Of a DNA stretch of 64,000 nucleotides, positions 54,361-64,000 are shown one piece after another. Under the pieces are notes generated by a model, which saw nothing but the letters and a program-made list of their open reading frames with translations, did not search any database and had not been told where the DNA came from. Within the stretch, counting starts at the first letter, position 1. Each line of letters opens with the position of its first letter. The stretch lies in NCBI GenBank assembly GCA_002633005.1, contig NMRA01000124.1:5827-69826 (forward strand), in the 5' to 3' direction. The position numbers and the translations under genes were made by a program. The stretch is from Phoronis australis (lineage: Eukaryota; Phoronida; Phoronidae).

Positions 54361-56286
54361 GGAATAGTGGGCTGTTCCCATTTCCAGCGATGTAAGCAAC
54401 TTTTAACAAAAATACTATCAGATGTAAAATTACGTCAAGTCATTCTCTGACTAAATATTTCCATCGGAGTATGTAACGAGGTGTAATCACTCAGTTAAAA
54501 AAGCCCGATTTGAAAGTTTGGCAGTAGGTTGGCCTAACGCCTTGTGGAGAACTTCTCGCTTAAACTGGTCACCGCTCAGATTCCCATAGCCCAAGACAAC
54601 TTTTATGATGCCTATTCAGCTCGCCTTTGTATTGACGTAGATCTGAGCTAATGAAGTCGAAAGGTAATAGCTAGCACTATTGTCTCAAGAATGATGGTTG
54701 TTAGTAAACCCAAATTGGTTTCTATGGCATTTGCACAAAGTTACAGTCTGCAACTGTAGAGAGCAGTTTTAACTTGGTACATTTTAAATATTACAAAATG
54801 ACTACAAAAGTTAATTTGTGTTTATCTTGACCATAAGCAAAGGAACGGTGGTTTTAAATATGTTTTATACCGGTTTTTGTTATATCATTTTAATACTCAT
54901 TTTGTTGTTTTTTCTAACATGGATCGGGTTGATATCTTTTTTCTTTAATTTTTAAACTTGAAGTCCCAAAAACAGCAGTAGATTTGATCGCCAGCGAAAC
55001 TTAATTAGTAATTGTGAACCCATCCCTGAACTTTCCAGATTACTGCTACATTAAACATTTCACAGCGAACAAAACCACACGTGTTATTAGTTCAAGTTTA
55101 ATCTTTATTAGAACTCAAATCATAAAATACATACAAAAGTGCAAATGGTGATAGCCAAACTGAAGATTTGAAATCGCTGGGCGATTTCGGTTGCACTAAC
55201 TACATAACTATTCTAGCCTTTTGTCAGCCATAAAAATATAGAATGGGTGCAAGTTAAATACAGTTGTTTCCTAGTCAAAAATCTGGTTAGACGAGATTGA
55301 AAGAATATAAAAAGAATAATCCATGCGATATATTGTTAACTCCGATCAGCGTTTGTAAATCCCCCCCGATTGTATCGATGCGCTTGGTCGTTTATCTTCA
55401 ATCGTACCCAATGTTTGTAGTTTCTAGCTTTTATGTTCATCGATTTTTGAAAATCCAATTCCTTACTTGGTTGTTTTTACCAGCTGAATACCACCGTGGT
55501 ATTCGTTTTTAACAAAAATTATTTATTAATGTATTTTGAAAATTCGGCATTGTTTACAGGCAGTGATGCTTACTACAGTTTATGGTCGAGTAATTACACT
55601 TAATTGGGTCTTGCTCGCGCACGACAATGCGGTTAACACAACCGTATCCGACACGGGCGCTGCTTTCTCTTTGATCGTGGTGAAAGCCTCTCAGAAGGAA
55701 GGGTGGTGATTGTAAGCTTATTATTCACGGTTTGGCGAGAATGTTAGTCTATATTTATCATTTTCACGAAAGACGTCGCTCTAGTCGGTTGGCAGTGTTA
55801 GCTTAGGTAGTGAACGAAGTGGATCACATTAGGCCTACGTCCGAATTTGATTCCTGTTGTTTGCGAGCAACCGTCACGACATCCTCATTTCTGGTATTAC
55901 AGATTCTGTCTTATCTCAGGAACATAGAGGTGAGAGCCATCGTTGCCGCGCATAAAGATTTCCCTTCCCCGTAATTAACCTTTGTCAAGCACTCGAGTGT
56001 TGACGCTTGCAAAAGGTCCACCTTTCTAGAAATTCGAACCACCCTCCGCCCAATACTGGCTACGGGCCTGATATCCATAAACGCCATCAGAGGACCTTTT
56101 TTGTAGACCAGAGCTGCGTTACGTATGGACGCAGGACACTCTCAAGCTACCTAAGTGTGATAACTTGCTCTGCCTCTAATGCATGGCGATGTCTCGCGAA
56201 GACTTGCGTGATTGATTTTGCAAGTTTCTCGCGTTTACAGAACGCAACCCTGCTCATGAATCGTCATTCTCCGGGGTTTGCAAAGA

Positions 56287-56288
<2 letters not shown>

Positions 56289-56374
<86 letters not shown>
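56289..56374 (+). repeat. (TG)n microsatellite
   Basis: About 42 uninterrupted TG units. It gives Cys-Val and Thr-His frames on the two strands; neither is coding. Confidence 0.97.
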
Positions 56375-56376
<2 letters not shown>

Positions 56377-56553
56377 AAAAAGGTCGGAGTTTAGACTACC
56401 ATTTAATAATGATGTAAGTTTAGTAGAAATATTATTACAAGAATTGAGAGCATTTACAATTGAGTGCAGTAAAGGGTGAGTCCCTCTGGCATTCGATGAG
56501 GGGAAATTTGAAGAAAATATGATGATAAGATTGATGGTTACCACATTTACAGT

Positions 56554-56887
56554 TTAGAGAGACGTTACTAAGTTGTGTCTAAACTTGTCGGTGTTGAGGA
56601 AAAGATCGCATCTCGATCGGTACAGTGCTATTTCGTTTTCGCGGAGCAAAGAGAATTGTGTCAGAGCTATTGAGTGATCAAAATTACGAAAAACAGTTTT
56701 CAAATTGTTTTTTATACTAGTGAATGAGTTGCTTTCCTTAACAGAGACTGGAAAAGAATTCCAGTTGTTGATGCACATCATGACTGTAGACCTTCTGAAT
56801 GCCTGACTGAACGACGTAGGAATTGCATATGGGGCGGAAGATCTTAAATCAGTACGACGGCCTTCTCTAGTATATAGATCAAATATT
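56554..56887 (-). pseudogene. LINE-type reverse transcriptase C-terminal fragment
   Basis: The minus-strand frame from just after a TAA to the stop at 56554 reads IFDLYTREGRRTDLRSS..., then FSQAFRRSTVMMCINNWNSF and a spaced Phe/Leu pattern. The 'R-S-x-x-x-x-x-x-NWNSFP ... S-x-x-S-x-K-x-N-L-K' layout is the usual C-terminal end of non-LTR retrotransposon ORF2 proteins (WNSLP...FK..L). There is no catalytic domain upstream, so it is a 5'-truncated relic, as is typical for LINE insertions. Confidence 0.5.
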
Positions 56888-57916
56888 TTTTAACAGAAGC
56901 ATTGTTGACATTGTCTAGTACTTTGAAAGTAAAGGTGGTTTTGTGTTTTGTTTGTGACATCAGACCACCGGAGGACACGATGAGGAAAACAGAGACAAAC
57001 TTTTTTGGACTTTTTATCGTGTTTTAGACCACGAATGTATCATATCAGTAAATCATCGGGACACTAAGGTTGGTTCCAGTTGAATTGTCCGGTGTCTTTA
57101 CCCCGGCTCTTTATTTGGTAATTATTCGTTTATTTAAAATACAATATGGCCACCAAGTGAAATTCTATTTTGTCAAATTTCTTGACAAAAATAAACACCA
57201 AGAAAACTTTAACTCATTGCTAATAATGATTTTTAAATTTCATAAAACAACATTTGATTAAGTTTCTCTTGTTTCCGGAAAGGTCATCAACCTTTGAAAA
57301 ATGAAAAATGTTGATCATTTTGTGCGAACTGGAGAATTACCTTGCAGAATCAATGCACACTTCCTAAAGGTAATTCTCAGCGTACGTAAGACTCCGTTTA
57401 AATAAGACTGCTCTTCAAGTTGTATACGCGATTTTTAAATACAAAAGAAGGACAGCATTGGTTCACAGAGATGTAATATATTATTTCAAAATTAAAAAAG
57501 CACCATAGAACAAGAACATATGTTGCAACAATACCGGTACCGGTTTAACAGGACTGAGTGCGCATGTATTTTAATAGAGAATCCAGGCACTTTGTGAATT
57601 CATTTGGTATTCAAATACATGCAATTATTCAACTGAACCCGGTGGATTCTCTTTAGTGGTGCACCGGTTATACAGAGTTGTGAAACTTTGTCCTGCGTGT
57701 TTGAGAGATTTTTTTCTGATTCTAACCCTCTTTAGCGGCCGTAGACATGATGAACATACAAGTATACGTGCACTAAGCTGGTACATTCGCGTTATTTGCA
57801 GACATAATTAACCGGTTATTTTGTACACACTGTGCAGATTCAAACAATATCTAAAAAACGCGAAAACTGAAAAGGGATCGTGGTATCACTTCTAGATTAT
57901 ACCTAGCAGACACATG

Positions 57917-58265
57917 TACCGTAAAGCTTCAAATATTAGCCTAGTCTCTGATAGAAGTCGGGGGTCTAGTTACGCTGAAATTAGTGAACGCCGGGTCTCT
58001 AATAGAAGCCCCTTCTAATAGAAGCCTCCCTCTTATAGAGACCGGGTCTCCATGTTATCTGGATTACATAAAGGAAGAAAAAAAAGCAGCAAGTGGTTTG
58101 TAATGTCATGCTTAAGATCGTATACGATCTTAGAGCGGACAACAGACAAGGTTGATTTTTGTTTCACATCGTACACTACGTATTGACCGCCTTCCTCTAA
58201 TACCAGATCTGGAACACATTTGAAAAAAGTAAGCGTCTAGGCTACGATTAGAAGCTTCACGGGTA
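57917..58265. mobile_element. Inverted-repeat element, TACCGTAAAGCTTC ends
   Basis: The left end TACCGTAAAGCTTCAAATAT followed by TAGCCTAG pairs with the right end CTAGGCTACGATTAGAAGCTTC followed by ACGGGTA over about 33 bp. Inside, TCTAATAGAAGCC recurs (about 57993-58050). It is noncoding and about 350 bp long. Confidence 0.7.
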
Positions 58266-58421
58266 TATCCTTATGATCTCATAGCTCGTTACAGGACATC
58301 GGCTACTTTAGCACCTCAGTGTGATCACTGCACCCTGACGACGTGGCTTTAAATATGTGTATTCCAAAAAGAGTCATAAAACGTTGCAATAAGCCGCATT
58401 CCGTAGAATAAATTTAAATTG

Positions 58422-58685
58422 AGTTTTGATTTAGACAATTTACCACTATTGAAGTAGACTCCAAATGCTCCTTACTCGGATGAGAAGTGAACTTCGATCT
58501 TGCAAAGAAGTGACAGTTCGTCATTCCTTGAGACCATGCTCAGGAATGGAATGACACGCCATAACAAGACAACTTGTAGAGCCTGGTCTCAAGCAAGAAC
58601 GAACTGTTGGTGTTCTGCGAGCCAATAATCTACTGCTGTTTGACTAAGGAACAATTCATAATGGTATGTGGTCTAAAACAAAAGT
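58422..58685. mobile_element. MITE family 1, copy 2 (near complete)
   Basis: The left terminal repeat GTTTTGATTTAGACAATTTACC...ACTATTGAA pairs with the right TTCATAATGGTATGTGGTCT...AAAACAAAAGT. A second inverted pair lies inside (CAGTTCGTCATTCCTTGAGACC against GCCTGGTCTCAAGCAAGAAC...GAACTG). The ends match the copy at 8.03-8.27 kb, which defines the family. Confidence 0.8.
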
Positions 58686-58932
58686 GATTTTTGTTGAAGG
58701 AAAGCGGGTTCAAAGCTATTTCTAATAAATAATCAACCATGAACGTTAGTACGTTACCACTACGAGATACCATTTTATGCGTGAAAATTGGAGTACAATC
58801 ACTCCCACTCTCTCCCTCCCCTTNAGCAGTATTATACCCATGCATATATACAGGCTGGACGCCGCTAGCGTTTTCTTTGTAATGTGAAAGATAGATTTAA
58901 AAATTGTATTGCACCATTAGTATTAAACGTAA

Positions 58933-59763
58933 TTATAAAAATACTCCAGCCCCAAGCGACACAACTTTTGGCGGTTTCAGGACACGTCTGCGTGGAACTG
59001 GTTTCCCGTAGTTGATATTCCAGTCCACTGGCTCTTTCGTGCTGTTTTTTCGTCGCATTTCCTCAACGATTTTATTCAGAGCCCTCTCCCGAATGTATGG
59101 CCTCTCCGTCGATGTCGACTGCAGAGGACGTGTCAAACTATTATAATGACTTTCATTTTCATCGTCAAAGAAGTCATCCCAGGCTCTGGGAAGACCCATT
59201 GTTCCTCTATTTTTAACAGCCGATTTTCTGTTCAGCTTGCAACTCGGAAGTCTGTAACCTATACTATGATACTTTGGCGGAATGGTACAAGGAAAATAAA
59301 TGCACCTTGGCGACCCTGGATTGTAGCGGCACACGTGACCCGTTTTCGGCTGTTGATCGTTGTCACTCATTTCCAAATCTGAATGTTCAGGACTTTCCAA
59401 TTTCACCGGAAGTGATTTGTGTGAAGCAGCTTTTGATTGAACCATTTCCCTGTATGTTGATGCGCGCGCACTGGGCTTGGTTTGTAATTTTTGTGGTGCA
59501 GATTTCGCTTGCACTTTCCGCTTTGGACTGGGCTCCTTAGTAGTTTTACTTATTGCTTGTCTAGAGTAAAGCTCTGCAACTTTATCAAGTTCCTGTTGGA
59601 TAGATCTTATTTCCTTGCGGAGAAGTGATTCCCGTTTGCTTTGTGAAGTGTCAATTCTTTTTAGGTTGCTGTCCAAGATGAGAGATTCAAACTCGTTCCT
59701 TTTGCGAACTCTGAGACTTTTGGCCGTCACCTGAACCTCGATCCTTTTTGTTGTCGCAGTCAT
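58933..59763 (-). CDS. CC-D: basic protein with N-terminal coiled coil, unrecognised
   Basis: It encodes 276 residues from MTATTKRIEVQVTAKSL; the single coding exon ends at the stop at 58933. The N-terminal 65 residues are helical and charged, with coiled-coil spacing (LRKEIRSIQQELDKVAEL at about 50-65). A Lys/Ser/Pro-rich linker follows, then a Cys- and Pro-containing middle (CRYNPGSPRCIYFP), a conserved-looking acidic patch (RAWDDFFDDENESHYNSL) and a basic C-terminus. I do not recognise a family. An acceptor (CTATTTGTAG at 59807) lies 43 nt upstream of the ATG, so there is a 5' noncoding exon. That leader contains a four-codon upstream frame (ATG TCC CAC ACC TGA), which may reduce translation. 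Confidence 0.65.
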   Translation of the reverse strand: MTATTKRIEVQVTAKSLRVRKRNEFESLILDSNLKRIDTSQSKRESLLRKEIRSIQQELDKVAELYSRQAISKTTKEPSPKRKVQAKSAPQKLQTKPSARASTYREMVQSKAASHKSLPVKLESPEHSDLEMSDNDQQPKTGHVCRYNPGSPRCIYFPCTIPPKYHSIGYRLPSCKLNRKSAVKNRGTMGLPRAWDDFFDDENESHYNSLTRPLQSTSTERPYIRERALNKIVEEMRRKNSTKEPVDWNINYGKPVPRRRVLKPPKVVSLGAGVFL

Positions 59764-60339
59764 GATTGCCAATGATCACCTTTCAGGTGTGGGACATTTT
59801 CTACAAATAGAAAATACAAGTTGAAGATTTTTTCATGATGAAAAACTACACCTGTTACAGCTGATGAGACACAAATTGCAAACTATAAAGCAAGTTATTC
59901 AGTCATTGACAAGCAGAATATGTCTCAAACCTTCCTATGTCACGATGAACATTCATTTTCAATCACAATAAGACCTTTGGGGGCATCGATAAATGAAGAT
60001 GAGACAAAGTGTTAAAAATACTCGGCGATACATCACAGATGGTCTCTCAGTCGTTGTTGTGTTTGTAACGACTAGTTTGGGAGAATTTATCAGCCTTTCA
60101 CGCCTAAGCATTCGAAAATACCCTTTGAACAAAAGTTATGTCACGAAAACTGTCACAAGGTAGCAAAAAGAGGCACGTTTAAGTTAACTTTCAACAATTT
60201 GAGTTAGTGAATAGTACAACATATACAAAGAAAAAAAATCAAATGGGAAACAAGAATAACCCAAAACGTCCGAGATTTATTTCCACAGCTAGCGAGAACT
60301 TCGCGTTCTTGACTGTATTGAAGTCAATATTACTTTAGG

Positions 60340-60405
60340 ATGGGCGGCGCAGCAGTGAAAAAAATGGAGGCGCCCCCCAAGTCCACTATGGTGCGCCGCC
60401 CATGT
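60340..60405. repeat. Small GC-rich palindromic repeat, copy 2
   Basis: GGATGGGCGGCGCAGCAGTG ... AGGCGCCCCCCAAG ... TATGGTGCGCCGCCCATG. The ends are inverted (ATGGGCGGCGCA / TGCGCCGCCCAT). A related, decayed copy is at 27247-27297. Confidence 0.75.
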
Positions 60406-62539
60406 TAAAGACTTGAGTTTGTTTTACGATCGTGTGTAACTTTCGCGGGAGCTGTAAGTGCAACATCACTCGATCAAGAATATAACAACCTGCAAAGGGG
60501 ACACGTCAGTCTAGCTTTTCACCTTCCGGAACACTTTGGATATTATCGTAGCCTCAAATTTCCCTTGGTCGCGAATGCTATCTGCAGATCTGTGAACTTA
60601 GTCATATGGCCAATGATTTTCCTGTTTGAAAATCACATGACCTGACCTATGATTGAAGTTCACTCAAGCCTAGGTAACGCTGAAGCGACGGAAAAACAAC
60701 AGAGGAGTTCTGATTCGATTTTGATGTCTGCTCGGAAAGCACCGCATGTTCATGCACTGTTATACAGAGAGGGTTCATCAAAAAATACGACTTTTATGAA
60801 AAAATCAAAAGCTACACAAAATGAAAATATAACTGTAACAGTGGTTTTGATATTACGTCTTGAACATTTATGTTAAATGAAATTTGGTCATCTTATTGAT
60901 GTCGTTGTTTTGCTCTCAATGTACCTATCTTTTTTGCTAAATTTTACGAAATATACATGGCACATGTGACCCAATGTCGTATGGTCATGGGTGGCAACCC
61001 GGGGGTTGGAATTGTTGGGGGGGGGAGAATTTGCCCCTCAACCAAAAAATACTCTCTAAGAAAGCGCAGACACCTTTCCCCCAGCGTGAGTGAGCGCCAT
61101 GAATGTGACACAATTGAAGAATTCATTGAATAATAACACATGAGTTTTTTTACTACAATTATATGTCTTGAGCATCACTCTCACCACACCTAATGTAATC
61201 AATGCCAGACCTATTGACCTATTGACCTATTGACTTACATAATGTCATATGGATGAAAATCCAAATTCGAAATTTACAGGCCTTCTATTTTCATAAAATG
61301 TACTTTTACTGAGACAGATATCTACAGTTCGTAAAAGCTTGGACAAAAACACAGACTTGTCGATAAGGTCCCGCATCACCTTACAGGTGTCATATCCACG
61401 TAATTTGGCGAATTTGCCCTTTGCTGTTGTTGGTTGATACTAGTTAATTCAATAAATATAATAACGCAACTGATACAAAATAGCTAATTAGTCTCGTATC
61501 TAAGTGTTACGCTATGACCATGGCAGAAAAAAAGTTATTATACCTGGTCTCTGTTTGACCGGAGCATGTTTCTAAAACACGAATTATGGCATTGAAACAG
61601 AATCGCGACATTTTGCTGGCCTATTAGAAATTCATGATGGCGTTAATCAAAAAAGATGTTAAACCGAATATAACACTATAGCTTCAGTTATTATGACTGC
61701 CAAAGAGCTTGCTGTGTAAACTTCTGCTGTTCACATGTAATAACGCTGATCATAGTCATTGCTCTTTCAAGCGATAAACACAAACACGGTAAGTTACCAC
61801 GTTCCATGGCCACGTCTGCCATGGTCTCAGGCGAGTAGATCTCATGACGACAATAACAAGACAAGATCCATCCAAACTTCAAGTAAGCCTACAGGCACCG
61901 TTCATAGTCTTCACCTTTATCATCTAGCTCTATGCTAACGGCAGGTACCTTCAACCTGGTTCCTAGGAACCAATATAGGTTCCCAGCTTCAACCTGGTGA
62001 ATTTGTCTGACAATGGGCATTCAAGTTGTCGCATCAGAGCACAAAGGTGGGGGAACTGAATAATTACGACATGAAACCAATCTTCGGTTCTGATCATCGG
62101 TCAGTCAATCCTTTCAATGCATTAGTCTAAACAGCATGACACAAGTGAGAACGGCGATATTTTCAATAGTCCCTTTGTGTAACATTTCCGAGCCAGCAAT
62201 AACTTCATGGATACCAGTGAGTATTTAGAATAACTGTCGCTGCGGACTACCGACTAATTAATGAGCACATGACAACTGCATGACCATAGTTTTGATTTTC
62301 ATATTTATAATTCGTCATCACTTCAGGCCTTAAATATAGCAAAACAGCGGTATCGATAACAAGAAGACTATAGCTATATAATTCTTACTTATACCATAAC
62401 AACGCACTGATTCGTAACAGCAGTAATAACAAGACCAATTTTTGTTTGATACAAACGTTCAAGATGAAATCTCGTAAAACGTTGTAACGGTTGTTTAAAT
62501 TATCATATCGTTTTCGTTTTATGCAACTTGTGATTTTTT

Positions 62540-62735
62540 CACAAAAATCATTAAGTTCTATTTTGATAGCCCCTCGTGCAGAAGTGGAACAATTTAAAAA
62601 CAATCCCTAGAGTAATATGCAGAGTAGGGCATAAAGTACAGTTTCTGAAACTTTCAGAGGAATGCGATCCTCTATTTTTGAGATGTGATGTTCTGAAGTT
62701 AGCCAGTTTTTCAAGGGACATTGCCTTAAGCATCT
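62540..62735. repeat. Dispersed repeat, related to 38.41-38.63 kb
   Basis: It shares at least four ordered phrases with the 38.4-kb block at moderate divergence. The shared part has no conserved reading frame. Confidence 0.55.
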
Positions 62736-64000
62736 TTTAATACTGGTAACGTCACCCTCCTCGATTTCAGTGTCTGGCTGACAACGGCGAGGATTGGTGA
62801 TTTATAAATAAATAAAAACACTACAGTTGCTTTATACAATAACTTCAAGAAGTTTACCCCATCCGACAATAATCTTATTTTAGTAACACGAGAGCATCCT
62901 CAGACTATTGCACGCTCTTATAAAACCTTGGTGAGTAAGGCTCGCCGGTAGCCGTAGAATGCAAATGTTGACCAGTGTAAAATAATCGCGCGTGACTGCG
63001 CGACTTCAAACTATATATTTTTACCCTCTTCAAAACTTACACACACACACGTGTTGAATCGTGCACGATTATTTCCCAAAATTTTCGAAGCCCTATTTCG
63101 TACAGTTCGCTTAGTGTGCTCTGAGGCTTTATCTTCTGAATTTGATTATACAGATCCATAACTTAATAGATCGCTTTATAAAAAGTGAAGAGAGTTATGA
63201 GCCGAATCACGGCATACAATCGATACCCAGCTTACACGATGCCTAATTTGCCATGAAATTGCCGGCCTAGCCTGTAATGATTAACATTTGTTTTTAATAC
63301 TTCAAACGTGTATACAAATGATATGCAACTAGCATGCTATCATATTCCTTGTCTCAAAAATGCGTTAATGATTGATGAATTTTTTATGTTCCTATCAGTG
63401 TTCATATACACCTGTACACGTGTTTTGTTGGACTGCACATAACCTATCCCTTGTTTTGTTTGGAAAATAGAAGTCTCATACGCTTAGATATGAGGGCCGG
63501 AAAGGGGCAAAAACTGTAAAAATGAAGACGAACCCTGTTTTGTAAATTTAACTCTTTTTAGTAAATTCAATTCTGTTTATAATATAATTAAATCCTTATG
63601 AAAAAGACAAAACATAACTTGTAAACTACAGTACAATCCAGTATTATCTATATTTGCTACCAAATTGTGTCTACTCCTATTACTTGGTGCATCAAAATAA
63701 TTTCAAAAATCAAAATTTTATATTAGGTTATGTTTATTTCGAAAAAATGATGTTTCGATAAATTTCCTCGTTTGAGAATAATTTTTAACTAAACTGGATC
63801 GTTTTACGACGTTTTCAACTAAAACGAAACCGAGTAATTTTAACCCATGTAATGAGACCTTTGATAACATTATATCAGCTTACCAAATCTCCCTATAAAC
63901 TAGTAATTTGATGAAAATTCAAGACAAGTGTTTCAGCAATATCTAGATGCTGATATTTAGATATTGTATAATATGTCCACCGAAAAAAGTAGAGAAACGA

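Larger units (their letters stand above)
51420..58932. other. Intergenic between CC-C and CC-D; repeats
   Basis: There is no defensible gene in 7.5 kb. The contents are a family 1 MITE fragment (53.09 kb), a C-tract (53.23 kb), a 16-bp tandem array (54.3 kb), a (TG)n microsatellite (56.29 kb), a reverse-transcriptase-like fragment (56.55-56.89 kb), an inverted-repeat element (57.92-58.27 kb) and a full family 1 MITE (58.42-58.69 kb). CC-C promoters should lie near 51.2-51.6 kb. Confidence 0.5.
59808..64000. other. No gene recognised; intergenic DNA
   Basis: No exon can be supported to the end of the window. It contains a small GC-rich palindrome at 60340-60405, a G-tract near 61018, three copies of CTATTGAC (about 61210-61235) and a dispersed repeat at 62.54-62.73 kb. 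The CC-D promoter and 5' exon should start somewhere in the first kilobases on the minus strand. Confidence 0.5.

Noticed and set aside
56007-56544. Cys-Val and Thr-His rich frames
   Set aside because: Translations of the (TG)n microsatellite.

Overview
The window is from an animal nuclear genome, most likely a marine invertebrate. All genes are split by GT-AG introns, intergenic and intronic DNA is AT-rich and crowded with small palindromic (MITE-like) elements, and there are no operons or bacterial signals. The protein set (a BAF homologue, a eukaryotic cytosolic tryptophanyl-tRNA synthetase, a somatomedin-B plus secretin-like 7TM receptor) fits an invertebrate deuterostome such as a hemichordate, echinoderm or cephalochordate, but a cnidarian or lophotrochozoan cannot be excluded from sequence alone. 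Single N bases at 6282, 33059, 42006 and 58824 mark assembly joins or ambiguities.

Layout. 1-4.4 kb: no gene seen, one tRNA-derived SINE. 4.47-8.92 kb (+): a barrier-to-autointegration factor gene with a likely N-terminal extension exon and two alternative terminal exons, each 147 bp and each encoding the complete C-terminal half of BAF. The intron between holds a 66-bp tandem array. 10.33-18.93 kb (-): an eight-coding-exon tryptophanyl-tRNA synthetase gene, tail-to-tail with BAF, with an inserted 1.6-kb transposon in one intron. 19-28.8 kb: repeats, including a nested set of inverted-repeat elements at 21.4-24.8 kb. 28.87-35.83 kb (+): a two-coding-exon 918-residue receptor (signal peptide, somatomedin B, large ectodomain, seven membrane helices). 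39.1-59.8 kb: four minus-strand genes (called here CC-A, CC-B, CC-C and CC-D) for basic proteins with an N-terminal coiled coil; CC-B and CC-C are clear paralogues and CC-A and CC-D may be distant relatives. 59.8-64 kb: no gene seen.

The genes have no obvious shared pathway. The points most worth following are the BAF locus with its duplicated terminal exon, the unrecognised coiled-coil gene cluster, and several families of palindromic non-autonomous elements, each with copies in the window that support one another.
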